Shown here piece after piece: positions 8,527 through 23,150 of a DNA stretch of 64,000 bases; positions within the stretch are counted from its first letter, which is position 1; each line of letters begins with the position of its first letter. Below the pieces are notes generated by a model. It saw only the letters and a list, made by a program, of their open reading frames with translations, made no database searches and was not told where the DNA came from. The position numbers and the translations under genes are program-made. Source of the DNA: Nocardioides abyssi (GTDB lineage: Bacteria; Actinomycetota; Actinomycetes; Propionibacteriales; Nocardioidaceae); assembly GCF_030412915.1 (NCBI RefSeq), contig NZ_JAUHJR010000003.1, forward strand, positions 62,001-126,000. Reading direction: 5' to 3'.

Positions 8527-9359
8527 GCCGGCTCCCCGTGCGCCGGCCGGGCACCGGCCAGCTCGGCCCAGCGGACCCGGTCGCCGCGGACGACGGGCCC
8601 CTCGGTGCAGGCCCGGACGACCCGGGCGACGCCGTCCTCGCCGACGACGGGCAGCGGGCAGCCGTGGCACAGGCCGGTGCCGCAGGCGAGCGGCTGCTCG
8701 ACGGCCGTCTGGCTCCAGGCGCCCGCCTGCTCGGCCGCCGCCGCGACCGCGTGCAGCGTCGGCACCGGCCCGGCGGCGTACACGACCTCGGCCGCGGACT
8801 GGGCGAGCACGCCCGCGACCACGTCGGCGACCGAGCCGCGGCGTCCCACCGACCCGTCCGCGGTCACCACCGTCGCCGCGCGGGCCGAGCGCCGCGCCTC
8901 GAGCGCGGAGAGCAGGCGCCGCTCGTCGGGGGCGGCGAGCAGCAGGTTGACCTGGCAGCCGCGCTCGCGCAGCCGCTCGGCGAGCGGGAAGAGCGGCGCG
9001 GCGGCGTACCCCTCGCCCACCAGGAGGGTGGCGACCGGCTCCTTGGGCAGGGCGAACGCGCGACCGAGCGGACCGGTCACCTCGAGCCGGGTGCCGACGG
9101 GGCGCTCGGCGAGCCAGCGGGTGCCGGGGCCGACCGGCTCGACGACCAGCTGCAGGGCCGGGCCGTGGCCGCCGACGGGGCGGACCCCGTGGATCCACAG
9201 CGCCCGCCGGGCCAGGCGGGTGCCGTCGACCGAGACCGCGACGAACGTCCCGGGACGGAACCGCTCGGCCACGCCGGGCGCGACGACGGTCAGGTGCTGG
9301 AAGGCACCGACCCGCTTGCTGGCCAGCACCTCACCGGTGGTGTGGAAGGGCGACTTCAC
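8523..9359 (-). CDS. pyrK: Dihydroorotate dehydrogenase B electron-transfer subunit-like (PyrK)
   Basis: Ferredoxin-reductase-like flavoprotein that in class 1B enzymes passes electrons from FMN through [2Fe-2S] and FAD to NAD. It has 278 residues from a GTG overlapping the pyrD stop (GTGA). FAD binding is suggested by RRALWI near residue 55; the nucleotide domain has [13 protein letters not shown] near 105. Four cluster ligands are visible near the C-terminus: [10 protein letters not shown] followed by RACTEGPV. Thus PyrK looks fully functional although its neighbour PyrD-like subunit is degenerate. Partnering is inferred from adjacency. Confidence 0.9.
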   Translation of the reverse strand: MKSPFHTTGEVLASKRVGAFQHLTVVAPGVAERFRPGTFVAVSVDGTRLARRALWIHGVRPVGGHGPALQLVVEPVGPGTRWLAERPVGTRLEVTGPLGRAFALPKEPVATLLVGEGYAAAPLFPLAERLRERGCQVNLLLAAPDERRLLSALEARRSARAATVVTADGSVGRRGSVADVVAGVLAQSAAEVVYAAGPVPTLHAVAAAAEQAGAWSQTAVEQPLACGTGLCHGCPLPVVGEDGVARVVRACTEGPVVRGDRVRWAELAGARPAHGEPA

Positions 9360-10413
9360 CCCGGCGTCACCGGCGACCCGGTCCCGGCGAGCACGCGGCG
9401 CGGCCACAGCGGGCCCTCGTAGACGAACGCGGAGTAGCCCTGGAGCAGGTCGGCGCCGGCCGCGAGCCGCTCGCGGGCGTCCTCGGGCGTCGTGATGCCA
9501 CCGACCCCGATGATCGTCGTGCCGGAGCCGAGGCGGCCGCGCAGCAGGCGCGTCACCTCGAGCGCCCGCTCGCGGACGGGGCGGCCCGAGAGCCCGCCGT
9601 CGCCGATCGCCTCGACCTCGGCGTCGGGGCTGGCCAGCCCCGCGCGGGAGGTCGTCGTGTTGGTCGCGATGATGCCGTCCAGCCCGATCGTCAGCGCCAT
9701 GTCGGCGACCGCCAGCACGTCGTCATCGGCGAGGTCGGGGGCGATCTTGACCACCAGCGGCACCCGCCGGCTGGTCACGGTGTCGGCGGTGCGGCGCACG
9801 TGCTCGAGCAGCGGCTGGAGCTTCTCGACGGCCTGGAGGTTGCGCAGCCCGGGCGTGTTCGGCGAGCTGACGTTGACCACGAGGTAGTCGGCGTGCGGCG
9901 CGAGCAGCCGCGTGCTCTTGGCGTAGTCCGCCTCCACCGCGGCCTGGTCGTCGTCGGGCACGACCTTGGTCTTGCCGATGTTGACGCCGAGGACCGGCCG
10001 CGGCTCCGGCCCACCGTCGGGCAGGCCCGCGGCGCGGGCCGCCAGCCGGCGGGCGACCACCTCGGCACCGTCGTTGTTGAAGCCCATCCGGTTGACGACC
10101 GCGCGGTCCGCGGGGAGCCGGAACAGCCGCGGCTTGGGGTTGCCGGGCTGGCCCTCGCCGGTGACCGTGCCGACCTCGACGTGGCCGAAGCCGAGCGCGG
10201 CCAGCGCGTCGATGCCGACGGCGTTCTTGTCGAAGCCGGCGGCGACGCCCAGCACGTTGGGGAAGCTCAGCCCCATCGCCTCCACGGGCCGCCCCGGCCG
10301 CGGCAGCCGACCGGTGAGCGGGGCGCCCGCCCGGACGGCGCGGAAGCCGAGGTCGTGGGCCCGCTCGGCGTCGATCCGGGTGGCGACGTGGTCGAAGAGC
10401 AGCGAGTACGCCG

Positions 10414-10417
<4 letters not shown>
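9356..10417 (-). CDS. pyrD: Dihydroorotate dehydrogenase, quinone-dependent (class 2)
   Basis: Oxidises dihydroorotate to orotate and passes electrons to the membrane quinone pool. The 353-residue product from GTG 10417 (overlapping the carB stop) has the class 2 signature set: AAGFDKN near residue 63, NRMGFNNDG near 110, the catalytic [15 protein letters not shown] loop with Ser as base near 175, ATNTT and the FMN loops GLSG and GVGGITT. The N-terminal amphipathic helix ([20 protein letters not shown]) should contact the membrane. All key residues are present, so this is the enzyme that supports UMP synthesis. Confidence 0.96.
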
Positions 10418-13737
<3,320 letters not shown>

Positions 13738-13738
13738 G

Positions 13739-14884
13739 TCAGGCACCCTTCGTGTCGGTCGAGCGGTCGGCCATGAGGTCCACGAACCGGTCGAAGAGGT
13801 ACGCCGCGTCGTGCGGCCCGGCCGCGGCCTCCGGGTGGTACTGCACCGAGAAGCTCTTCAGCGACCCGTCCGTGTCGCGCAGCTCGAGGCCCTCGACCAC
13901 GTCGTCGTTGAGGCAGACGTGGCTGACGGTGGCGTCGCCGTACGCCGTCGTGGTGCTCCCCTCGAGCGGCGCGTCCACGGCGAACCCGTGGTTGTGCGCG
14001 GTGACCTCGACCTTGCCGGTCGTGCGGTCCATGACCGGCTGGTTGATGCCGCGGTGGCCGTAGGTCAGCTTGTAGGTGTCGAAGCCGAGGGCGCGCCCGA
14101 AGAGCTGGTTGCCGAAGCAGATGCCGAAGTAGGGCAGGTCCCGCTCGAGGGCCCCCTGGAGCACCTCGACCTGCTGGGTCGTGGCCGCCGGGTCGCCGGG
14201 GCCGTTGGAGTAGAAGAGCCCGTCCGGCTCCACGGCCAGCACGTCGTCGAGGGTGGAGGTGGCCGGCAGGACGTGGACCTCGATCCCGCGCTCGGCCATC
14301 CGCAGCGGCGTCATCGTCTTGATGCCGAGGTCGAGGGCAGCGACGGTGAAGCGCTTCCCACCCTGCGCCGGGACGACGTAGGCCTCCTGGGTGGTCACCT
14401 CGTCGGCCAGCTCGAGCCCGGTCATCTCGGCCGAGGCGCGCACGCGCTCCAGGAGGGCGGTGGGGTCGCTCTCGGTGGTGGAGATCCCGACGCGCATCGC
14501 GCCCCGCTCGCGCAGGTGGCGGGTCAGGGCGCGGGTGTCGACACCGCTGATGCCGACGACGCCCTGCTCGCGCAGCTCCTCGTCGAGGGTGCGGCGGCTG
14601 CGCCAGCTCGAGGGGACCCGGGCGGGGTCGCGGACGACGTACCCGGCCACCCAGATCCGGCGGGACTCGGGGTCCTCGTCGTTGATGCCGGTGTTGCCGA
14701 CGTGCGGGGCGGTCATGACGACCACCTGGCGGTGGTAGGACGGGTCGGTGAGCGTCTCCTGGTAGCCGGTCATGCCGGTGTTGAAGACCGCTTCTCCGAA
14801 CGTCTCGCCGGGGGCTCCGAAAGCCTCGCCGGTGAAGCTGCGACCGTCCTCGAGGACCAGGATCGCGGGGGCATGCGTCGGCAC
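13739..14884 (-). CDS. carA: Carbamoyl-phosphate synthase small subunit
   Basis: Glutamine amidotransferase subunit supplying ammonia to CarB. 381 residues. The N-terminal CPSase_sm domain has [20 protein letters not shown] and [11 protein letters not shown]; the class I amidotransferase domain has SNGPGDPAA, the nucleophile motif [12 protein letters not shown] near residue 250 and the [10 protein letters not shown] His-Glu pair near 345. The GTG at 14884 follows AAGGAGG with a 6-nt spacer. That Shine-Dalgarno lies inside the PyrR-binding leader element, so translation should be repressed when UMP is abundant. Confidence 0.97.
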   Translation of the reverse strand: MPTHAPAILVLEDGRSFTGEAFGAPGETFGEAVFNTGMTGYQETLTDPSYHRQVVVMTAPHVGNTGINDEDPESRRIWVAGYVVRDPARVPSSWRSRRTLDEELREQGVVGISGVDTRALTRHLRERGAMRVGISTTESDPTALLERVRASAEMTGLELADEVTTQEAYVVPAQGGKRFTVAALDLGIKTMTPLRMAERGIEVHVLPATSTLDDVLAVEPDGLFYSNGPGDPAATTQQVEVLQGALERDLPYFGICFGNQLFGRALGFDTYKLTYGHRGINQPVMDRTTGKVEVTAHNHGFAVDAPLEGSTTTAYGDATVSHVCLNDDVVEGLELRDTDGSLKSFSVQYHPEAAAGPHDAAYLFDRFVDLMADRSTDTKGA

Positions 14885-14890
14885 GCCGCA

Positions 14891-14948
14891 CCTCCTTCTC
14901 CGCCTCACGGGACGGATCGTTAAAGGATGTCGAACGGGCCCGACCCTA
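14891..14948 (-). promoter_or_regulatory. carA promoter and PyrR-binding leader
   Basis: Minus strand: a TAGGGT -10 hexamer at 14948-14943, then a leader reading CATCCTTTAACGATCCG and TCCCGTGAGGCGGAGAAGG, ending in AGGAGGT, the carA ribosome-binding site. The GUGAGGC-containing loop matches PyrR-binding RNA as known from Bacillus and mycobacteria. Forty-six of 47 bases (CGTTCGAC... to GGAGGT) are identical to the pyrR leader at 21432-21470. Because the element overlaps the Shine-Dalgarno, repression is probably translational. The -35 is not obvious. Confidence 0.85.
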
Positions 14949-14976
14949 GCAGCGCGGACGGGCCCGCGGCGGCGCA

Positions 14977-15006
14977 CGCCTCGCGGTGGACCGGCCCCGC
15001 GAGGCG
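14977..15006 (-). terminator. 10-bp hairpin after the LLM oxidoreductase gene
   Basis: CGCCTCGCGG (14977-14986) pairs perfectly with CCGCGAGGCG (14997-15006) across a 10-nt loop. It lies between the stop at 15062 and the carA -10 at 14948, so it is well placed to end the pyrR-pyrB-pyrC-hrpB-LLM transcript before the carA promoter. No U-tract. Confidence 0.5.
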
Positions 15007-15061
15007 CCCGTCACGCCGGGCCGTCGCGGGGCTGTCCCGGGGCTGTCCCGGGACTCGGGGA

Positions 15062-16051
15062 TCAGGCGGCCAGGCGCTCCATGGCCTCGGCGGCGAGGGT
15101 GACCGAGCGCAGCCGGGCCTCGGTGGTGGGCGCCTGGTGGGCGGTGATCAGCTCGTCGGCACCGACCCGGGCGGCGAAGGCCCGCAGGTAGTCGCCGACC
15201 TCCGCGGGGGCACCGACGGCGGAGTAGGTGAGCATGGAGTCGACGTGGGTGGCAGCGCCGCGGCGCAGCAGCACGTCGGCCTCGACGTCGGAGAGCTCCT
15301 GGCCGTTGCCGAAGAGACCGATCGCGAGGGTGCGACGCACGGCGGCGTGGTGCTCGTGGGCCTGCTCGGTGGTGTCGGCGGCGATGACGTTGACGCCCGC
15401 GATGACGTAGGGCTGCTCCTGCTGCGCCGAGGGACGGAACTCGCGGCGGTAGGCCTCGACCGCCCCCTCGAGCGCCTGCGGCGCGAAGTGGCTCGCGAAG
15501 GCGTACGGCAGCCCGAGCCGAGCGGCGAGGTGGGCGCCGAACATGGAGGAGCCGAGGATGAAGAGCGGGACGTGCGAGCCGCGGCCCGGCACGGCCTGCA
15601 CGCCGGGCACCCGCGAGTCGCCGGCGAGGAAGGCCTGCAGCTCGAGCACGTCCTCGGGGAACCGCTCGGAGGAGCGCGGGTCGCGGCGCAGGGCGTACAT
15701 GGTGTTCTGGTCCGAGCCCGGCGCGCGGCCGAGCCCCAGGTCGATGCGTCCGGGGTACATCGCCTCGAGCGTGCCGAACTGCTCGGCGATCGTCAGCGGC
15801 GCGTGGTTGGGCAGCATGACGCCGCCGGCCCCGAGGCGGATCGTCGAGGTGTGCGCGCCGACGTGGGAGATCAGCACGCTGGTCGCCGAGGAGGCGATGC
15901 GCGGCATGTTGTGGTGCTCGGCGTACCAGACCCGCTCGTAGCCGTGCTCCTCCGCGCGCTGCGCGAGCGCGACGCTGGCGGCGATGCTGCTGGTGACGGT
16001 CTCTCCGTCGGCGATGGGGGCGAGGTCGAGGATCGAGAGCGGGACGGTCAT
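15062..16051 (-). CDS. LLM-class flavin-dependent oxidoreductase (luciferase-like)
   Basis: Bacterial-luciferase-like TIM barrel using reduced FMN (or F420) to act on an unknown substrate. 329 residues from ATG 16051. Typical segments are LSILDLAPIADGET, VWYAEHHNMPRIASSA, GAGGVMLPNHAPLTIAEQFGTL and DLGLGRAPGSD, the signature of the MsnO8/YhbW-like subgroup. It lies 14 nt after hrpB at the tail of the pyrR-pyrBC unit, with no evident pathway link. Substrate and cofactor cannot be read from the sequence. Confidence 0.9.
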   Translation of the reverse strand: MTVPLSILDLAPIADGETVTSSIAASVALAQRAEEHGYERVWYAEHHNMPRIASSATSVLISHVGAHTSTIRLGAGGVMLPNHAPLTIAEQFGTLEAMYPGRIDLGLGRAPGSDQNTMYALRRDPRSSERFPEDVLELQAFLAGDSRVPGVQAVPGRGSHVPLFILGSSMFGAHLAARLGLPYAFASHFAPQALEGAVEAYRREFRPSAQQEQPYVIAGVNVIAADTTEQAHEHHAAVRRTLAIGLFGNGQELSDVEADVLLRRGAATHVDSMLTYSAVGAPAEVGDYLRAFAARVGADELITAHQAPTTEARLRSVTLAAEAMERLAA

Positions 16052-16065
16052 GTCCGGCGCAACGC

Positions 16066-18606
16066 TCAGGAGCCGCGGTTCCTTCCCGTCCCCAGGCCCG
16101 TCCCCCGGCCCGTGCCCCGGGTCGGCGGCGCGGTCCACGGGTCCTCCGGCCAGGCGTGCTTGGGGTAGCGGCCGCGCAGCTCGGCGCGCACCTGCGGGTA
16201 GGCGTTCTCCCAGAACGACGCGAGGTCGGCGGTGACGGCGACCGGCCGTCGGGCGGGCGAGAGCAGGTGCAGCAGCACCGGCACCCGGCCGTCGGCGACC
16301 CGCGGCGTGGCGGCCCAGCCGAACGTCTCCTGCAGCCGCACCGCGAGCACCGGCTGCTCGCCGTGCTCGCCGGAGTAGTCGACCCGCACGCTCGACCCGC
16401 TCGGCACCGCCAGCCGCTCGGGCGCGAGCTCGTCGAGGCGGCCGGCCTCGGGCCAGGGCAGCAGTCGGCGCAGGCCGACGAGGACGTCGACGCGGGCCAG
16501 GTCGCGGGTGCCTCGGACCCGCGCCAGCTCCGGACCCAGCCACGTCTCGACCCCGGCGGTCAGCGCCTCGTCGGAGAGGTCGGGCCACGGCTCGCCGAGG
16601 GTGCGGTGGAGGAACGCCACCCGCTCGCGCAGCGACCGGGCGGCGTCGGTCCAGGGCAGCACGGCGAGCCCCTCCTGGCGCAGGCCCTCCCGGACGGCCG
16701 CGGCCACGCCCTCGACCGGCGGCTCCGCCAGCGGCGCCGATGTCAGCTCGATCGCTCCGAGCCGGGTCACCCGGCGGGCCGTGACGCGGCCGCCTGCCCA
16801 GCCGACCTCGTCGTCCTCGCGCCACCGGGCACCGGCGGCCTCGAGCGCGAGGTCCTCGTCGATCGGGGCGGCGGCGCGGACCGTCGCGTCCCGGTCCCCC
16901 GGCCTGCGGTCGACGTCGCCGACCGCCAGCCACGGCGTCCCGGCCAGCCCCGAGCCACGCGGCAGCACCGCGCCCGTGCCGCCGACCATGAGGTACGCCG
17001 CGGTGCCGGCCGCGCCGGGCCGCCGCCGCGCGACCCGGTCGGGGTGGGCGAGCGCGACCACGGCGCCGACGGCCAGGTCGTCGGTCATCCCCCGACCCGC
17101 CTCGGCAGCCGTGCCCGACACGTGCCGGTGGAGGTCGTCGACGACGCGACGCCAGGCGCCCGGCCGCTCGCGGCGCGCCTGTCGCAGCGCGGCCACCAGG
17201 TCGCCGCCGGGCGCGCGGGTGTCCTCCGCGAGCAGGGCGACGACCTCGGCGGCCCGGCGTGCGCCGACGAGCGGGGCGCCGTCGAGCAGCGCCCGGGCCA
17301 GCCGCGGGTCCGCCGGCACCCGGGCGATCCCCCGGCCCCGCTCGGTGACCCCGCCGTCGGCGTCGACAGCGCCGAGGTCGACCAGGGTGCTCCGCGCGGT
17401 CGCGAGCGCGGCGGCCGGCGGCGGGTCCAGCAGCGCCAGCCCGGCCCCGTCGGGGCTCCCCCACACCGCCAGCTCGAGCGCGAGGCCGGTCAGGTCGGCG
17501 ACGGCGATCTCCGGCTCGGGGTGGGCCGGCAGGTGGGGGTGCTCGGCCTCGGCCCAGCAGCGGTAGGCCGCTCCCGGTCCCTCGCGCCCGGCCCGGCCGG
17601 CCCGCTGGTCGGCGGCAGCGCGGCTGACCCGCACGGTGACCAGCCCCGCGAGGCCGCGCCGGTGGTCGGTGCGGGGCTGGCGCACCAGCCCGGCGTCGAC
17701 GACGGTGCGGACGCCCGGGACGGTCAGCGACGACTCCGCCACCGACGTCGCCACCACGACCCGCCGGCGCGGGCCGGCGGCCAGGGCGAGGTCCTGCTCG
17801 GCGGCGGGGAGCCGGCCGTGCAGCGGGCGGACGTCGGCGGCCAGCGCGGGGTCGCCGGCCAGCCTGCGCACCACGCCGTCGACCTCGGCGACCCCGGGCA
17901 GGAAGGCCAGCACGTCGCCGGTCTGCTCGGCGAGCGCCCGTCGGACGGTCGCGGCCACGTGGTCGAGGAACGCCGGCGTCACGCCGCGGTCGTCGCTGCG
18001 ACGCAGGCCGGGCGGGACAGCGGCGTACGTCGTGGTGACGGGGTGCAGCGCACCGGGCACCTCCACCACCGGCACGGGCGGCGAGCCGAGCAGCGCGGCG
18101 GTGCGCTCGGCCTCGATGGTCGCCGACATCGCGACGAGCCGGAGGTCCTCGCGCAGGTGGGCCCGCACGTCGACGAGCAGCGCGAGCAGCAGGTCGGCGT
18201 CCAGGGCGCGCTCGTGCACCTCGTCGACGACGACCGCGGCCACACCCGGCAGGTCGGGGTCGCGCTGCAGCCGGCGCAGCAGCACGCCGGTCGTGACCAT
18301 CTCGACCCGGGTGCTCGGCGACGAGCGGCGGTCGCCGCGCACGGCGTACCCCACCGTCCCGCCGACCTCCTCCCCGATCAGGCTCGCCAGCCGGCGGGCC
18401 GCGGCCCGGGCCGCGATCCGGCGCGGCTGGGTGACCACGACGCGTCCGGGGCCGAGCCCGGCGACGGCCGGCGGCACCAGGGTGGTCTTGCCGCTGCCCG
18501 GCGGCGCCCACAGGACGGCCGCCGAGCGCTCGCGCAGCGCCTCGGTCAGCGCCGGGAGGCCGGCGCCGACCGGGAGGTCGGGGAGGTCGAGCTCAGACCA
18601 GCGCAC
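16066..18606 (-). CDS. hrpB: ATP-dependent RNA helicase HrpB
   Basis: DEAH-family helicase whose cellular role is poorly defined. 846 residues. Motif I APPGSGKTTLVPPA is near residue 35, Ia VTQPRRIAARAAA, motif II VVDEVHERALD near 125, motif III MSATIEAE, and motif VI DQRAGRAGREGPG near 325. The HrpB-specific C-terminal domain includes FWENAYPQVRAELRGRYPKHAWPEDP, a hallmark of the family end. GTG 18606 overlaps the pyrC stop by 14 nt; an ATG at 18651 is possible but would deepen the overlap. Being downstream of pyrC it is probably co-expressed with pyrimidine genes, for no known reason. Confidence 0.93.
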   Translation of the reverse strand: MRWSELDLPDLPVGAGLPALTEALRERSAAVLWAPPGSGKTTLVPPAVAGLGPGRVVVTQPRRIAARAAARRLASLIGEEVGGTVGYAVRGDRRSSPSTRVEMVTTGVLLRRLQRDPDLPGVAAVVVDEVHERALDADLLLALLVDVRAHLREDLRLVAMSATIEAERTAALLGSPPVPVVEVPGALHPVTTTYAAVPPGLRRSDDRGVTPAFLDHVAATVRRALAEQTGDVLAFLPGVAEVDGVVRRLAGDPALAADVRPLHGRLPAAEQDLALAAGPRRRVVVATSVAESSLTVPGVRTVVDAGLVRQPRTDHRRGLAGLVTVRVSRAAADQRAGRAGREGPGAAYRCWAEAEHPHLPAHPEPEIAVADLTGLALELAVWGSPDGAGLALLDPPPAAALATARSTLVDLGAVDADGGVTERGRGIARVPADPRLARALLDGAPLVGARRAAEVVALLAEDTRAPGGDLVAALRQARRERPGAWRRVVDDLHRHVSGTAAEAGRGMTDDLAVGAVVALAHPDRVARRRPGAAGTAAYLMVGGTGAVLPRGSGLAGTPWLAVGDVDRRPGDRDATVRAAAPIDEDLALEAAGARWREDDEVGWAGGRVTARRVTRLGAIELTSAPLAEPPVEGVAAAVREGLRQEGLAVLPWTDAARSLRERVAFLHRTLGEPWPDLSDEALTAGVETWLGPELARVRGTRDLARVDVLVGLRRLLPWPEAGRLDELAPERLAVPSGSSVRVDYSGEHGEQPVLAVRLQETFGWAATPRVADGRVPVLLHLLSPARRPVAVTADLASFWENAYPQVRAELRGRYPKHAWPEDPWTAPPTRGTGRGTGLGTGRNRGS

Positions 18607-19884
18607 CGGCCAGCACCGTCGGCCGCCCGCGCAGGAAGGTGGCGACGACACGGCCGGGCAGCTCCATCCCGCGGTACGGCGTGTTGCGGCTCAGGCTGGC
18701 CGACTCCGTCGGGTCGACCGTGCGGCGCACCGACGGGTCGTAGAGCACGACGTTGGCCGGCGCACCGACCTCGATCGGCCGGCCGTGGTCGGCGACGCGG
18801 CCGATGCGGGCCGGGGCGTAGGACATCCGCTCCGCGACGCCGGCCCAGTCGAGCAGGCCGGGGTCGACCATCGTCTCCTGCACGATCGACAGCGCGGTCT
18901 CGAGGCCGAGCATGCCGAAGGCGGCCGCGGACCACTCGCAGTCCTTGTCCTCGTGCGGGTGCGGCGCGTGGTCGGTGGCGACGATGTCGATGGTGCCGTC
19001 GGCCAGGCCCGCCCGGAGCGCCTCGACGTCGGCGCGGGTGCGCAGCGGCGGGTTGACCTTGTAGATCGGGTCGTAGGTCGCCGCGAGCTCGTCGGTGAGG
19101 ATCAGGTGGTGCGGGCAGGCCTCGGCGGTGACGTCGACGCCGCGCGCCTTGGCCTCGCGGACGATCTGCACCGAGCCCGCGGTCGACACGTGGCACACGT
19201 GCAGCCGCGAGCCGACGTGCTCGGCGAGCAGGCAGTCGCGGGCGATGACCGCCTCCTCGGCGACGGCCGGCCAGCCGGCGAGCCCGAGCTTGCCGGACAG
19301 CTCGCCCTCGTTCATCTGCGCGCCCTCGGTCAGCCGCGGCTCCTGCGCGTGCTGGGCGACGACGCCGTCGAACGCCTTGACGTACTCCAGCGCCCGGCGC
19401 ATCAGCACCGCGTCGCTCACGCACTTGCCGTCGTCGGAGAAGACCCGCACGCGGGCGGCGGAGTCGGCCATCGCGCCGAGCTCGGCGAGCCGCTCGCCCT
19501 GCAGGCCGACGGTCACGGCACCGACCGGGTAGACGTCGCAGTGGCCGGCCTCGCGGCCGAGCCGCCAGACCTGCTCGACGACGCCCGCGGTGTCGGCGAC
19601 GGGCTCGGTGTTGGCCATGGCGTGGACGGCCGTGAAGCCGCCCCGGGCCGCGGCGCGGGTGCCGGACTCGACGGTCTCGGCGTCCTCGCGGCCGGGCTCG
19701 CGCAGGTGGGTGTGCAGGTCGACCAGGCCGGGGAGCGCGACCAGACCGGTGGCGTCGATCGTCTCGACGCCCCCGTCGCCCGGGTCGGACACGGCGCCGA
19801 CCGCCACGACCACCCCGTCGCGCAGGTGCAGGTCGGTCGGCTCGCCGCCGAGGACCGAGACGTTCCTGATCAGGTAGCTCGTGC

Positions 19885-19888
<4 letters not shown>
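18593..19888 (-). CDS. pyrC: Dihydroorotase (class I)
   Basis: Cyclises carbamoyl-aspartate to dihydroorotate. 431 residues, amidohydrolase fold. Metal ligands appear in [10 protein letters not shown] near residue 58, [10 protein letters not shown] near 180, [10 protein letters not shown] near 235 and [10 protein letters not shown] near 305. [13 protein letters not shown] supports the class I type. The GTG at 19888 overlaps the pyrB stop (GTGA). With intact metal ligands it should be active, unlike PyrC pseudo-enzymes found next to some PyrB proteins. Confidence 0.97.
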
Positions 19889-21515
<1,627 letters not shown>

Positions 21516-22529
21516 TCACTCCTCGCCGATGTCGAGCAGCACCTTGCCGACGGCGCCGCCCTCGACGGCGTCGTGGGCGGCGGCGGTCTGCTCCAGGCCG
21601 TAGCGGTGCAGCGGCAGGCCGGCGTCCTCCCCGACCGCGAACGCGCCGTCCTCCAGGGCCGCGGTCACGTCCTCGGCCGCGGCCCGCAGCAGGTCCTCGC
21701 CGAGGGTGTAGAGCAGCACGAACTGGTAGCGCAGGTTCCTCGAGAACGTCTCCCGCACCGGGATCGAGAACTCGTCGCCACCGTTGTTGGCGTAGATCGC
21801 GATCGTGCCGCGGACCCGGGTGACCGCGCGGTCCAGGTCGTTGTTCTGCGCGGGCGCCACCTCGACCACGAGATCGACCCCGTCGGGGGCGAGCTCCCGG
21901 ATCTCGGCGACCGGGTCGCCGACCGTGTAGTTGACCGTCTGGGAGGCGCCCGCGGCGATCGCCAGCGCGCCCTTCTCGTCGCTGCTGACCGTCGCGACCA
22001 CGGTGGCCCCGGCCCAGCGCGCCAGCTGGATCGCCGCGTTCCCGACGGCGCCCGCTCCCCCGGCGACCAGCACGGTCCGCCCGGCGAGTGCCCCCGGCCG
22101 CAGCCGGTCGACGTCCTCGCCGCTGGTGAGCGCCCGGTGCGCGGTGATGGCCGGTACGCCGAGGGCCGCGCCGACGTCGTACGACACCCCCACCGGCAGG
22201 TGCACGACCTGCGTCGCGGGCAGGACGACGTGCTCGGCGGCCGTGCCGTGGGGCCGGCCGTGCTGGGCCAGGAACACCCAGACCCGGTCCTCCTCGGCGT
22301 ACCCGACGACGTGCGGGCCGACCGCGTCGACCACGCCGGCGCCGTCCATGCCGGGCGTCACCTCGTCGTACCCGCTCATCATCCCCGCGCGGAACTTCCA
22401 GTCCGTCGGGTTGACCCCCGCCCGGACCAGCCGGACGCGCACCTCGCCGGGCCCCGGCTCCGGCACGTCGCGGTCGACCACCTCCAGGACGCTCGACGGG
22501 CCGGTCCGGCGGTAGACGACTGCGCGCAT
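21516..22529 (-). CDS. NADPH:quinone reductase-like zinc-independent alcohol dehydrogenase family protein
   Basis: Medium-chain dehydrogenase/reductase of the quinone oxidoreductase (zeta-crystallin) type. 337 residues from ATG 22529. The N-terminal GroES-like part shows MRAVVYRRTGPSSVLEV and VRAGVNPTDWKFRAG; the Rossmann domain has TVLVAGGAGAVGNAAIQLA near residue 150 and the C-terminus ends EGGAVGKVLLDI. No catalytic or structural zinc cysteines are visible, so quinone or enone reduction with NADPH is likely. It is divergently transcribed from the PPOX gene across 75 nt and ends 27 nt before the pyrR promoter. Confidence 0.9.
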   Translation of the reverse strand: MRAVVYRRTGPSSVLEVVDRDVPEPGPGEVRVRLVRAGVNPTDWKFRAGMMSGYDEVTPGMDGAGVVDAVGPHVVGYAEEDRVWVFLAQHGRPHGTAAEHVVLPATQVVHLPVGVSYDVGAALGVPAITAHRALTSGEDVDRLRPGALAGRTVLVAGGAGAVGNAAIQLARWAGATVVATVSSDEKGALAIAAGASQTVNYTVGDPVAEIRELAPDGVDLVVEVAPAQNNDLDRAVTRVRGTIAIYANNGGDEFSIPVRETFSRNLRYQFVLLYTLGEDLLRAAAEDVTAALEDGAFAVGEDAGLPLHRYGLEQTAAAHDAVEGGAVGKVLLDIGEE

Positions 22530-22604
22530 GGGGTGGCACTTCCTCGATGGTGGTCGGTGGGTACGGGACTGCTCACGACCGGTAACCCGCGACCAGGAGG
22601 ATCC

Positions 22605-23012
22605 ATGCCCGAGCTCCCCTTCCCCGACGACGTCCGCGCGCTGCTGCGCAAGCCCAACCCCGCCGTCGTCACCACCCTGCGCTCCGACGGGACGCCGGTG
22701 TCGGTGGCGACGTGGTACGTCCTCGAGAACGACGACCGCGTCCTGCTCAACATGGACGCCACGCGGGTGCGGCTGAAGCACCTGCGCCGCGACCCACGCG
22801 TCTCGCTGACCGTGCTCGACGAGGCGAGCTGGTACACCCACGTCTCCCTCATCGGCCGCGTCACCGAGATGCGCGACGACGAGGGGCTGGTCGACATCGA
22901 CCGGTGCAGCACTCACTACGGCGGGCAGCCCTACCCCGACCGCGAGTCGCCCCGCGTCAGCGCCTGGATGAGCATCGACCGCTGGCACGGATGGGGTGCG
23001 GCGAAGGACTGA
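22605..23012 (+). CDS. PPOX-class FMN/F420-dependent oxidoreductase
   Basis: Small split-barrel flavin/deazaflavin-binding protein, 135 residues, one of only two plus-strand genes. Motifs include PNPAVVTTLRSDGTPVSVAT, LLNMDATRVRLKHLRRDPRV (the usual cofactor-phosphate region) and HVSLIGRV, the pattern of the actinobacterial TIGR03618-like group that often uses F420. ATG 22605 has AGGAGG 4 nt upstream. It is divergent from the quinone reductase, suggesting shared control. Cofactor and substrate are not proven by sequence. Confidence 0.88.
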   Translation: MPELPFPDDVRALLRKPNPAVVTTLRSDGTPVSVATWYVLENDDRVLLNMDATRVRLKHLRRDPRVSLTVLDEASWYTHVSLIGRVTEMRDDEGLVDIDRCSTHYGGQPYPDRESPRVSAWMSIDRWHGWGAAKD

Positions 23013-23049
23013 TCCGCACCGGGGTGGCGCTCCAGCCGGGGGGCAGATT

Positions 23050-23132
23050 CATCGGCTGGCCGCTGGAACTCCCGGTTGGCCGATGAAGTTTCAGCGGCCA
23101 ACCGGGAGATACATCGGCTGGCCGCTGAAACT
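23050..23132. repeat. Palindromic intergenic element (second repeat type), likely bidirectional terminator
   Basis: AGTTTCAGCGGCCA (23087-23100) and TGGCCGCTGAAACT (23119-23132) form a perfect 14-bp inverted repeat with an 18-nt loop. The 21-mer CATCGGCTGGCCGCTGRAACT occurs twice in direct orientation (23050-23070 and 23112-23132, one mismatch), and TTCATCGGC...GCCGATGAA (from 23048) makes another 9-bp palindrome. It lies between two convergent genes, where a bidirectional terminator is expected. The composition differs from the CCGCTGGTYGAGG family. Confidence 0.8.
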
Positions 23133-23150
23133 TTCGCTCGTCCGCCCACC

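Noticed and set aside
15040-15060. Direct repeat GGGGCTGTCCC twice after the LLM gene
   Set aside because: Only two short copies; no structure or dispersal visible.
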